Notes under the pieces: model-generated
Database searches by the model: none
The model's input: only the letters and a program-made list of their open reading frames with translations
What the model was told of the DNA's origin: nothing
Part shown: positions 1 to 5,938 of the stretch, one piece after another
How the letters are laid out: every line of letters starts with the position of its first letter
How positions within the stretch are numbered: the stretch's first letter is position 1
Made by a program: the position numbers and the translations under genes
Source: CAVSWN01 sp046728115
GTDB lineage: Bacteria > Acidobacteriota > Vicinamibacteria > Vicinamibacterales > CAVVIG01
Direction of reading: 5' to 3'
NCBI GenBank assembly: GCA_046728115.1
Contig: JBKPDW010000337.1
Span: forward strand, 1 to 16,467
Length of the DNA: 16,467 bases

Positions 1-135
1 GTGCACGGTTCTGGCGACGGCGGCCATCCCCGGATTGCCGGGAGCGCAGACCACGGCGGAGACGTTTGAATCGCGCGACAGCCGGAGCGCCAGCGCGTGC
101 TCCCTCGCACCGCTGCCGAGAACGAGAACCCTCAT
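1..135 (-). CDS. purD: Phosphoribosylamine-glycine ligase, N-terminal fragment (cut by window edge)
   Basis: GARS catalyses the ATP-dependent joining of glycine to 5-phosphoribosylamine, the second step of de novo purine synthesis, in the cytoplasm. Only the first 45 residues lie in the window. They read MRVLVLGSGAREHALALRL and then, after a short stretch, APGNPGMAAVA. The GSGxREHALA loop and the APGNPG motif are the hallmark of the PurD N-terminal (pre-ATP-grasp) domain, which supports the assignment despite the short length. The ATG at 135 fits the usual PurD start exactly. No clear Shine-Dalgarno precedes it on the minus strand. It is divergent from rpsU, with 161 bp between the two starts. 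The ATP-grasp part lies beyond position 1 and cannot be assessed. Confidence 0.93.
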   Translation of the reverse strand, partial: MRVLVLGSGAREHALALRLSRDSNVSAVVCAPGNPGMAAVARTVH

Positions 136-201
136 GTTTGAAACAGGTTAGGTCGTGTGACCGGCTCGACTGGCGGCCGCACGGCGACCGGGACTATTTC
201 G

Positions 202-230
202 TTGACCTTGACGGGGAATGCGCCTAGAAT
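202..230 (+). promoter_or_regulatory. Sigma70-type promoter for rpsU
   Basis: A -35 box TTGACC (202-207) is separated by exactly 17 bp from a -10 box TAGAAT (225-230). This predicts transcription starting near 237 and a leader of about 60 nt before the rpsU start at 297. An overlapping second TTGACG (208-213) would leave only 11 bp to the same -10 and is less likely to be used. TATGAT at 242-247 has no partner at a suitable distance. Confidence 0.6.
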
Positions 231-270
231 CCGCGCTTACCTATGATAGCCTAGCACATTTGGTTGAGTG

Positions 271-300
271 CCACCCACGAAGGGGGTGTGTATCGCGTGG
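271..300 (+). promoter_or_regulatory. rpsU ribosome binding site held in a small hairpin
   Basis: AAGGGGGTG (280-288) lies 8 nt before the GTG start at 297. It can pair along all nine positions with the 3' end of 16S rRNA, counting one G-U pair. CACCC (272-276) is complementary to GGGTG (284-288), giving a 5-bp stem with a 7-nt loop that covers half of the Shine-Dalgarno. CCAC (271-274) could alternatively pair with GTGG (297-300), which includes the start codon. This site decides the start of rpsU: the GTG at 297, not the TTG at 264. Regulation by this fold is inference. Confidence 0.55.
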
Positions 301-494
301 CTGAAGTGAAGATACAGGAGGGCGAGTCGATCGAGAGCGCTCTCCGCCGGTTCAAGCGGAAAGTGCAGCAGGAAGACATCATCAAGGACATCAAGAAGCA
401 TTCCTTCTATCTGAAGCCCGGTGATAAACGGCGAGCGAAGCAAGCGCTCGCGCGAAAGCGTAATCGGAAGAAATTGCGGCGCGAACTGGAGTAG
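297..494 (+). CDS. rpsU: 30S ribosomal protein bS21
   Basis: Small-subunit ribosomal protein bS21 sits near the anti-Shine-Dalgarno end of 16S rRNA and assists initiation. The 65-residue product starts VAEVKIQEGESIESALRRFKR (initiator read as Met) and ends in the basic tail KRRAKQALARKRNRKKLRRELE. Both parts are typical of the family, and the length is in the usual 58-71 range. The reading frame stays open upstream to a TTG at 264. The GTG at 297 is chosen because the family begins with M-A/P-x-V and because a nearly perfect Shine-Dalgarno (280-288) sits at the right distance. A zinc-ribbon gene follows after 24 bp and is probably co-transcribed. Confidence 0.95.
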   Translation: MAEVKIQEGESIESALRRFKRKVQQEDIIKDIKKHSFYLKPGDKRRAKQALARKRNRKKLRRELE

Positions 495-518
495 TCCGAC
501 CCGACGAGGTAGCGACCG

Positions 519-827
519 ATGGAGTTCCAAGACAGGATCCTCAGGTGCGTGGATTGCGGCACGGAGTTCATCTGGACGGCGGGGGAGCAACAGTTTTTCG
601 CCGACAAGAACTTCAAGAACGAGCCGAAGCGGTGTAAGGCGTGTAAAGGCAAGCGTGCCGCTCGGCCGGTTGGTGCAGGCTCGACGCGCGAGCGTGTGGA
701 GACCGTCACCACCTGCTCGGCCTGTGGAAAGGAGACGACGGTGCCCTTCAAGCCAACGCAAGGGCGCCCTGTGTTCTGTAAGGAATGCTTCCAGTCCCGG
801 AAATTCGCCGGCGCTGGCGGCGTCTGA
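519..827 (+). CDS. Small double zinc-ribbon protein (CxxC-x17-CxxC family)
   Basis: This 102-residue protein has two four-cysteine zinc-binding modules. The first uses C10-x2-C13 and C39-x2-C42, in a context like the zf-trcl ribbon (DRILRCVDCGTEFIWTAGEQ). The second uses C66-x2-C69 and C87-x2-C90, with exactly 17 residues between the pairs, as in proteins named CxxC-x17-CxxC domain-containing. A basic, flexible linker (residues 43-62) joins them. No enzymatic motif is visible. A nucleic-acid or ribosome-related role is plausible from the fold and from the rpsU neighbour 24 bp upstream, but is not shown. The start is supported by GAGG at 506-509, 9 nt before the ATG. It probably forms a two-gene operon with rpsU. 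Confidence 0.85.
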   Translation: MEFQDRILRCVDCGTEFIWTAGEQQFFADKNFKNEPKRCKACKGKRAARPVGAGSTRERVETVTTCSACGKETTVPFKPTQGRPVFCKECFQSRKFAGAGGV

Positions 828-837
828 CTCCCGGTCG

Positions 838-897
838 CACGCGCGTTCGACTTACCGTTCACACGTTGGCGCGTGCAGTACTCCCGCGAGTGCTGCC
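838..897 (+). terminator. Hairpin region after the rpsU/zinc-ribbon operon, possible terminator
   Basis: Two stems lie just downstream of the zinc-ribbon stop. GCACGCGC (838-845) pairs perfectly with GCGCGTGC (870-877) across a 24-nt loop. GCAGTACTC (876-884) pairs with GAGTGCTGC (889-897) over a CCGC loop, with one U-G pair in nine. The second, compact hairpin is the better terminator candidate, but it is followed by CGGCCAATTTGCC rather than a U-run. A U-less terminator or an RNA-end stabilising structure is possible. Confidence 0.4.
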
Positions 898-974
898 GGC
901 CAATTTGCCAACCGCCGTGTCGCGTCGATCCGCGGCGGGTTTACGAGTTTGTTACGCCGCAGTCTCTTCAGTTG

Positions 975-1005
975 TTGGACATGGAGCGAAGGCGGATGCT
1001 AAGCT
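975..1005 (+). promoter_or_regulatory. Weak promoter candidate for the STAS/glycan operon
   Basis: TTGGAC (975-980) and TAAGCT (1000-1005, preceded by TGC) lie 28 nt upstream of the STAS start. The spacing is 19 bp, longer than ideal, and the -10 matches consensus only at its three key positions. It is listed because the operon needs a promoter between 828 and 1032 and this is the best pair seen. Confidence 0.22.
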
Positions 1006-1032
1006 CACATCGCGTTTATCTGGAGCGTTTGC

Positions 1033-1386
1033 ATGCACATCGAGGAACGGGCCGTTGGTGACGTGGTAGTGTTGGATCTCAAGGGTAAGGTGACGTTGGG
1101 CGAGGGCGACGAGCTCCTCAAAGACAAGGTCAACAGCTTGGTAAACCAGGGTCACAAGAAGATTGTACTGAACCTGGCCGAAGTGCCGTATATCGACAGC
1201 GCCGGCCTCGGCGAAATCGTTCGAACTTACACGACTGTCAGCCGTCAGGGTGGCAGCCTCAAACTGCTGGGCCTGACGAAGCGCATCACCGATCTCCTGT
1301 CGATCACGAAGCTTTTGACCGTGTTCGAGACGTACGAGTCGGAGAACGACGCGGTCCGGAGTTTTTCGGCGTCGGCGAAGGTTTAG
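1033..1386 (+). CDS. STAS-domain protein, anti-sigma-factor-antagonist type
   Basis: This 117-residue single-domain STAS protein belongs to the SpoIIAA/RsbV family. Members switch partner proteins through phosphorylation of a serine by an anti-sigma-factor kinase. The N-terminal strands (MHIEERAVGDVVVLDLKGKV) and the core loop YIDSAGLGEIV (D55, S56, A57, G58, L59, G60) match the family, with S56 as the expected phosphorylation site. The C-terminal helix ends near residue 110. The start is supported by GGAG at 1022-1025, 7 nt upstream. The UbiA gene follows after only 15 bp, so it probably heads the glycan operon. No HATPase anti-sigma kinase or PP2C phosphatase gene is present in the window, so its partner is unknown. 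Confidence 0.88.
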   Translation: MHIEERAVGDVVVLDLKGKVTLGEGDELLKDKVNSLVNQGHKKIVLNLAEVPYIDSAGLGEIVRTYTTVSRQGGSLKLLGLTKRITDLLSITKLLTVFETYESENDAVRSFSASAKV

Positions 1387-1401
1387 TTCGTCTCGCGCTA
1401 G

Positions 1402-2361
1402 ATGGCGCGCAGTCCTGTCACTTCCCCTGCGGCAGTCCCCGGTACCGGGCTCCAGGTACCGGGGCGGCCCATCTCCCTGAACCTGCTCCTTTCGTTGCGT
1501 CCGGGTCAGTGGACGAAGAACTTCTTTGTCTTCGCCGGCCTGCTGTTCGGCAATGCATCGGTCGGGCGAAGCCTGTTCGATGTACCGTCACTCGAGCGGG
1601 CGACATCGGCGTTCGTGATCTTCTGCGCGCTGTCCGGCGTCGTGTATCTGGTCAACGATGTGATGGATCGCGACAGCGATCGGAAGCATCCGCTGAAGGC
1701 GCGCCGGCCGATTGCCTCGGGCGCGCTGCCCGTGAACGTCGCGGTCGTCGCGGCAGTGATCATCAGCGCGATCGGTCTCACGGCTGCCGCCTTTCTTGGC
1801 CGGACGTTTCTTCTCGTGGCCGCCGTGTACGTGGCGCTGCAGCTGCTCTACTCGGGCCCCCTGAAACACATCGTGATCATCGATGCGTTGAGCCTCTCCA
1901 TGGGATTCGTGCTGCGCGCCGTAGCCGGAGCGGTCGCAGTCGACGTGGAGATCAGTCATTGGCTGCTCGTCTGCACGATCCTCTTGGCGCTGTTCATCGC
2001 CCTGTCGAAACGGCGTCACGAACTGGTCCTGCTGGCCGACGACGCCACGAGCCATCGGCCGATCCTGAGCGAGTACACGCCGTACCTGCTGGACCAGATG
2101 ATCGCCGTCGTGACGGCTTCGACGCTGATTGCGTACGTCTTCTACACGATCAGTCCCGAGACTGAACAGAAGTTCGGCACGCGGTGGCTGGGATTGACGA
2201 TCCCGTTTCCGTTGTACGGCATCTTCCGTTATTTGTATCTCGTGCACCGGCGCGAGGGCGGCGGCAGTCCCGCCGAGCTGCTGTTGACCGACCGCCCCCT
2301 GCTCGCCTGTGTGGCGCTGTGGGCCATCGCCGTCGCGCTCATTCTCTACGGACCGTTCTAG
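1402..2361 (+). CDS. UbiA-family prenyltransferase, decaprenyl-phosphate phosphoribosyltransferase type
   Basis: This is a multi-pass inner-membrane protein of 319 residues. The closest functional match by motif is decaprenyl-phosphate phosphoribosyltransferase, which transfers 5-phosphoribose from PRPP to a polyprenyl phosphate. In mycobacteria this is the first step to the lipid-linked arabinose donor. Visible features are SLRPGQWTKNFFVFAGLLF (31-49), the metal-binding NDxxDxxxD motif at N85, D86, D89 and D93 followed by KHPLKARRPIASG, the YSGPLKHIVIID segment, and the ALSKRRHEL loop characteristic of this branch. About eight hydrophobic segments follow the first cytosolic motif. Residues 1-24 form a Ser/Pro-rich N-terminal tail whose DNA carries a hairpin. 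It lies 15 bp after the STAS gene and 3 bp before the next gene. The true acceptor lipid and product cannot be told from sequence, and the later DprE1/DprE2 steps are not encoded here. Confidence 0.82.
   Translation: MARSPVTSPAAVPGTGLQVPGRPISLNLLLSLRPGQWTKNFFVFAGLLFGNASVGRSLFDVPSLERATSAFVIFCALSGVVYLVNDVMDRDSDRKHPLKARRPIASGALPVNVAVVAAVIISAIGLTAAAFLGRTFLLVAAVYVALQLLYSGPLKHIVIIDALSLSMGFVLRAVAGAVAVDVEISHWLLVCTILLALFIALSKRRHELVLLADDATSHRPILSEYTPYLLDQMIAVVTASTLIAYVFYTISPETEQKFGTRWLGLTIPFPLYGIFRYLYLVHRREGGGSPAELLLTDRPLLACVALWAIAVALILYGPF
1437..1464 (+). repeat. Perfect 10-bp inverted repeat in the 5' end of the UbiA gene
   Basis: CCCCGGTACC (1437-1446) and GGTACCGGGG (1455-1464) are perfect inverted copies separated by 8 nt. 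The resulting GC-rich hairpin starts 36 nt after the ATG and encodes part of the nonconserved N-terminal tail (around residues 12-21). It could slow translation of UbiA relative to the STAS protein, or be a remnant of a small repeat. The function is not known. Confidence 0.6.
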
Positions 2362-2364
2362 CGC

Positions 2365-3345
2365 ATGGCTGATTCCACCATTCGATCCGACGCCGTGAAC
2401 GTCGAGCAGATCATGGAGCAGATCCGCGCACGGATCCGCGAGAAACGGGGCGTCGACTACACCGACCAGCAGATGCGGGAGCTCGCCAAGGCCAAACTGG
2501 AGCAGCTGCTCGATCCGCGGAGCCTCCATTCGGATCTGCTCGATCAGTTCAAGAAACTGCAGCCGGCCTACCAGCCGCCACGGCTGTCCTCCTACGACTT
2601 CGAAGACTCGACGATGTTCGAGTCGCACCGCTGGCCGCTGCGTTTCATTCGGCGTCTGCTGCAGCCAATCCTGAAGCTGTTCTTCAATCCGAACCCGCTG
2701 ATCCATGCGCTGCACACCCAGGCGCAATTGAACGGGATCTATGCCGAACGCGAAGCGAAGCGTGAGGCCATGCGCCTGGCGGGCGAACAGCTCTATTTCG
2801 AGCGTCTGCATCAGCTCGTTATCGACATGACGCGGACCGGTCTGGAGCTTCAGAACTTGCGGATGCGCGTCGAGTCGCTCGGCAGCCGTGTGGAATTCAA
2901 CGAGCGCCGCGCGCGCACGCTCGAGAGCGCGGTCATGTACACGCCGGCCGATGAGACATCAGGACGAGGATCGCGCGGACACTCACAGGCGCCTGCGCCC
3001 GGCGCTCGGCAGCCACAACCCGCCGTAACCGAGACCGGCGAACCGTCGTCGTCTCCGATGCCGGTTGGCATGCCGGGCCAGGCGGCGGCCCCGGCGGGGG
3101 AGGGACATCGCAACCGCCGACGGCGACGGCGCCGCGGGCGTCGCCGGGGTGGCGGAGCGTCAGCCACCGCGGGCGAGCAACCGGAACAGGCGGCGGTCGC
3201 CGATGCTCCGGGCACCGTCGCGAGAAACGATCTCGAGACATTCACCGGCGCGGCCTCCCACCGATCCGAGCCCGACGAGCCGCAAGGGAGCGTACAGCCA
3301 GCCGGATTGGAGCGCGACCCAGGTCCGCCCGGCGACCACCAGTGA
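2365..3345 (+). CDS. Unrecognised protein with arginine-rich disordered tail, in the glycan operon
   Basis: I do not recognise a complete family for this 326-residue protein. Residues 10-65 (VNVEQIMEQIRARIREKRG onward) are helical and resemble, from memory, N-terminal segments found before methyltransferase or glycan-enzyme domains in polysaccharide clusters, but no methyltransferase motif follows. Residues 88-130 contain a short amphipathic, partly hydrophobic stretch (RRLLQPILKLFFNPNPLIHAL). Residues 140-190 look like coiled coil. From about 195 the chain is Pro/Ala/Gly/Ser-rich with an Arg tract at 249-264 (11 of 16 residues Arg), then acidic and disordered to the end. No signal peptide is seen. 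It starts 3 bp after UbiA, and its stop overlaps the first glycosyltransferase start (GTGA), so co-translation is likely. A scaffold or membrane-peripheral role is speculation. Confidence 0.8.
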   Translation: MADSTIRSDAVNVEQIMEQIRARIREKRGVDYTDQQMRELAKAKLEQLLDPRSLHSDLLDQFKKLQPAYQPPRLSSYDFEDSTMFESHRWPLRFIRRLLQPILKLFFNPNPLIHALHTQAQLNGIYAEREAKREAMRLAGEQLYFERLHQLVIDMTRTGLELQNLRMRVESLGSRVEFNERRARTLESAVMYTPADETSGRGSRGHSQAPAPGARQPQPAVTETGEPSSSPMPVGMPGQAAAPAGEGHRNRRRRRRRGRRRGGGASATAGEQPEQAAVADAPGTVARNDLETFTGAASHRSEPDEPQGSVQPAGLERDPGPPGDHQ

Positions 3346-4652
3346 AAATCGCCGTGATCGTCCAACGCTACGGCCCGTCAGTAAATGGCGGCGCCGAGCT
3401 TCATGCGCGTTACGTGGCCGAGCATCTCGCTCGGCACGTGACGGTCGACGTGCTCACCACATGTGCGACAGACTACGTGACCTGGCGCAACGAGGTCGAA
3501 GCCGGCACGGAGCAGATCAACGGCGTTACCGTTCGACGGTTTCACGTCGGGCATGAACGCGATCCCGAGCAGTTCGGCCGGCATTCAGCGTTTGTGTTCG
3601 AACGCATCCATTCAATCGGCGACGAGCTCGAGTGGCTGGACGCGGAAGGACCGGCGAGCCCGGATCTCATCCAGTACGTGGGCCGCCACGCCGCGGACTA
3701 CGACTTCTGCGTGTTCTTCAGCTATCGCTACTACCACGCGTATCACGGCGCGCGCGCCGCAGGATCGCGCGCGGTGCTGGTTCCGACGGCGGAACGAGAC
3801 GAGGCGATCGGGCTCGGGATCTTTCAACCGATCTTTCGAGGCGTCCGCGCGCTCATGTACAACTCGTGGGAGGAGCGCGCGATGATCCAGGCGATCGCCG
3901 GTAATCACGACGTGCCGGGCGTCGTGGTTGGAACCGGATCCGAGATTCCGCCGAACGTACAGCCCAACCGCTTCAGACACAAGCATCGCATCCGCGGGCC
4001 ATTTGCCGTGTACGTCGGCCGCATCGACCAGAACAAAGGATGCAAGGAGCTGTTCGAATTCTTTCAGGAATACAGCGCCGACCCTGACAGTAAGCTGACG
4101 CTGGTGCTCATCGGACACACGCTGCTGCCGATTCCCCCGCACCCGCGCATCCGCCATCTCGGGTTTCTCGACGACACCGACAAGTTCGACGCCATCGCCG
4201 CCGCCGATCTGTTGATCATGCCGTCGTATTTCGAGAGCCTGTCGATGGTGGCGCTCGAAGCCTGGGCGCTCGGTCGTCCCGTTCTCGCGAACGGCCAGTG
4301 CGACGTCCTCAAGGGACAATGTATCCGCAGCAACGCCGGCCTCTACTACGATAGCTTCGCCGAGTTTGCCGAGGCGCTCGGCACCCTCGAACACAACCGA
4401 TGGCTGAGCAGCGTGCTCGGTCGCAACGGACGCCAGTTCTATCGCGAACACTATGACTGGCCCGTGATCGAGCGGAAATATCTCGACATGTTCGAGCGAT
4501 TGAAGCGCGACAGCACCTCGCGCCGGGTGGAGGCACTGCCCGGCTGGCTCGGGCGCCGACGTCAGAACGTTCCCGCCGCGAAGGACGTCCTCGCCAGGCT
4601 GCCGAGGGGACCTGCGATCGAAACGCCGCGCGACATGCGGAGACGGGCGTGA
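3342..4652 (+). CDS. Glycosyltransferase, GT4 type (copy A)
   Basis: This is a 436-residue GT-B fold, retaining glycosyltransferase. The N-terminal acceptor domain opens with MKIAVIVQRYGPSVNGGAEL, the glycine-rich loop of the family. The C-terminal nucleotide-sugar domain has VYVGRIDQNKGCKEL (R227 and K232, phosphate contacts) and the EX7E motif in FESLSMVALEAW (E298 and E306). Residues from about 392 form a basic extension not needed for the fold. The GTG start at 3342 overlaps the upstream stop in GTGA. The product is a close relative of the glycosyltransferase at 7000-8358, sharing for example the VTVRRF and EWL segments. Donor and acceptor sugars cannot be predicted. It presumably acts on the cytoplasmic face of the inner membrane in surface glycan assembly. 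Confidence 0.9.
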   Translation: MKIAVIVQRYGPSVNGGAELHARYVAEHLARHVTVDVLTTCATDYVTWRNEVEAGTEQINGVTVRRFHVGHERDPEQFGRHSAFVFERIHSIGDELEWLDAEGPASPDLIQYVGRHAADYDFCVFFSYRYYHAYHGARAAGSRAVLVPTAERDEAIGLGIFQPIFRGVRALMYNSWEERAMIQAIAGNHDVPGVVVGTGSEIPPNVQPNRFRHKHRIRGPFAVYVGRIDQNKGCKELFEFFQEYSADPDSKLTLVLIGHTLLPIPPHPRIRHLGFLDDTDKFDAIAAADLLIMPSYFESLSMVALEAWALGRPVLANGQCDVLKGQCIRSNAGLYYDSFAEFAEALGTLEHNRWLSSVLGRNGRQFYREHYDWPVIERKYLDMFERLKRDSTSRRVEALPGWLGRRRQNVPAAKDVLARLPRGPAIETPRDMRRRA

Positions 4653-5848
4653 TCCGGATTCATCAGGTTCTGGCAACGCTGGGCTATGGCGACGCAATCG
4701 GCCACGAAGTGCTCGGCATCCAGCGCGTCCTGCGCGCTGCCGGGTACGAATCAGAAATTTTCGTCGAGACCGCCGATTCCCGCCTGGAGTCGCAGACGCA
4801 CGATTATCGAGAGCTGGTGGACTTCAGCCACCGCACCAACCTGCTCCTCCATCACTTCTCGCTCGGGTCGAAGGCATCGCGCACCGCATTCGCGCTGCCC
4901 GATCGGATGGCGCTCATCTATCACAACATCACTCCGCCTGAATATTTCGTCGGTGTCCATCGTCAGCTCGCCCGCCAATGCTTTCGCGGCCGCCGCGAGC
5001 TGCGGGCGTACGCGGATCGCTGCGATCTCGCGCTGGGAGATTCCGAGTTCAACCGGCAGGATCTGGAAGCCCTCGGCTTTCATCGTACGGCCGTGCTGCC
5101 CGTCGTGCCCGATTTTTCTCATCTCGCGTGCGAGCCGAATCGGCTCCTGGCCGGCACCTTCGACGACGAGTGGACGAATGTCATCTTCGTGGGCCGCGTG
5201 ATCGCGAACAAGAAAATCGAGGACGTCATTCGCTCGTTTCACGCGTACCACAGCCTCTTCAACTCGCGATCGCGACTGTTGATCGTCGGCGCGTACAGCG
5301 GGTTCGAACGCTATCTGACGCAACTGCAGCATCTGGCGGGCGCGCTGGGCAACGCTCACGTGCACTTCGTGGGACATGTGTCCAACGAAGAGCTGGTGGC
5401 CTTCTACGAAATTGCCGACTTGTTTCTGTGTGCCAGCGAGCACGAGGGCTTCTGCGTGCCGCTCGTCGAAGCCTTCTATGAGGAAGTGCCAGTGCTCGCG
5501 TACGCCGCCACCGCCGTGCCCGCGACGATGGATGGCGCTGGAGTGTTGTACTCCGACAAAACGCCATTAAAGGTCGCGGCGTTGATGGACGGGCTGTTGT
5601 CGAACGCATCCCTGCGCGAACGGATCGTCGAGGATCAGCTGGCAGCGGTCGCAAGGCTCGTGGCCAAGGATTTCGCGGCCACGCTCCTCGGGTTCGTGGA
5701 AAGCATCTGTTCGCGCCCGCGAGCGCCCCAGCCGAAAGTTGTCTTCGATTTCTGGCAGCAGTTCGATGCCGCGCAGCAGCTGGAGGAACTGCGGCTCGAT
5801 CGGCCGGCCATTCACAAGGCGCTGCCGGAAGAGACTGTTGCGACGTGA
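4649..5848 (+). CDS. Glycosyltransferase, GT4 type (copy B)
   Basis: This 399-residue glycosyltransferase has a two-domain GT-B layout. It begins MIRIHQVLATLGYGDAIGHE. The donor-domain motif is FVGRVIANKKIEDVI (R183, K188), and the EX7E motif lies in SEHEGFCVPLVEAF (E266, E274). ALGDSEFNRQDLEALGF (residues ~129-145) marks the subfamily shared with the gene at 5939. The C-terminal ~55 residues (from about 345) are a family-unspecific tail. The GTG start overlaps the stop of copy A in GTGA and is preceded by GGAG (4639-4642). Specificity is unknown. The paralogue at 5939 has its R-K and EX7E residues at nearly the same positions, which points to an ancestral duplication. Confidence 0.9.
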   Translation: MIRIHQVLATLGYGDAIGHEVLGIQRVLRAAGYESEIFVETADSRLESQTHDYRELVDFSHRTNLLLHHFSLGSKASRTAFALPDRMALIYHNITPPEYFVGVHRQLARQCFRGRRELRAYADRCDLALGDSEFNRQDLEALGFHRTAVLPVVPDFSHLACEPNRLLAGTFDDEWTNVIFVGRVIANKKIEDVIRSFHAYHSLFNSRSRLLIVGAYSGFERYLTQLQHLAGALGNAHVHFVGHVSNEELVAFYEIADLFLCASEHEGFCVPLVEAFYEEVPVLAYAATAVPATMDGAGVLYSDKTPLKVAALMDGLLSNASLRERIVEDQLAAVARLVAKDFAATLLGFVESICSRPRAPQPKVVFDFWQQFDAAQQLEELRLDRPAIHKALPEETVAT

Positions 5849-5864
5849 GGGCAGTTCAGATGGC

Positions 5865-5930
5865 AGATTTCAGCGTTCAGATTGATGTCAGAGTGTCGTC
5901 CTCGAATCTGAAATCTGAATGCTGAAATCT
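5865..5930. repeat. Intergenic inverted repeat (CTGAAATCTGAAAT-type) between copies B and B'
   Basis: AGATTTCAGCGTTCAGATT (5865-5883) and AATCTGAATGCTGAAATCT (5912-5930) form 19-bp inverted arms with one mismatch around a 28-nt loop. The right arm is flanked by further tandem AATCTGAA units (5905-5935). The composition is AT-rich compared with its surroundings. The 90-bp gap it occupies is the only sizeable one in an operon whose other glycosyltransferase genes overlap by 4 bp, so it looks like an inserted repeat. It could also act as a processing or attenuation hairpin. I recall similar TCTGAAATCTGAAA repeats in other bacterial genomes but cannot verify it here. Confidence 0.7.
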
Positions 5931-5938
5931 GAAATGTC

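Noticed and set aside
264..296. Upstream TTG start giving an 11-residue N-terminal extension of bS21
   Set aside because: The extension is not like bS21, and the strong Shine-Dalgarno at 280-288 serves the GTG at 297.
1022..1032. Sigma54-like TGGAGC/TTTGC before the STAS gene
   Set aside because: Only 7 nt separate the GG and GC elements; GGAG here serves as the ribosome binding site.
1588..2811. Minus-strand open frame of 407 codons across the UbiA gene and the next gene
   Set aside because: It overlaps two plus-strand genes with recognisable motifs or operon linkage, and shows antisense-like composition.
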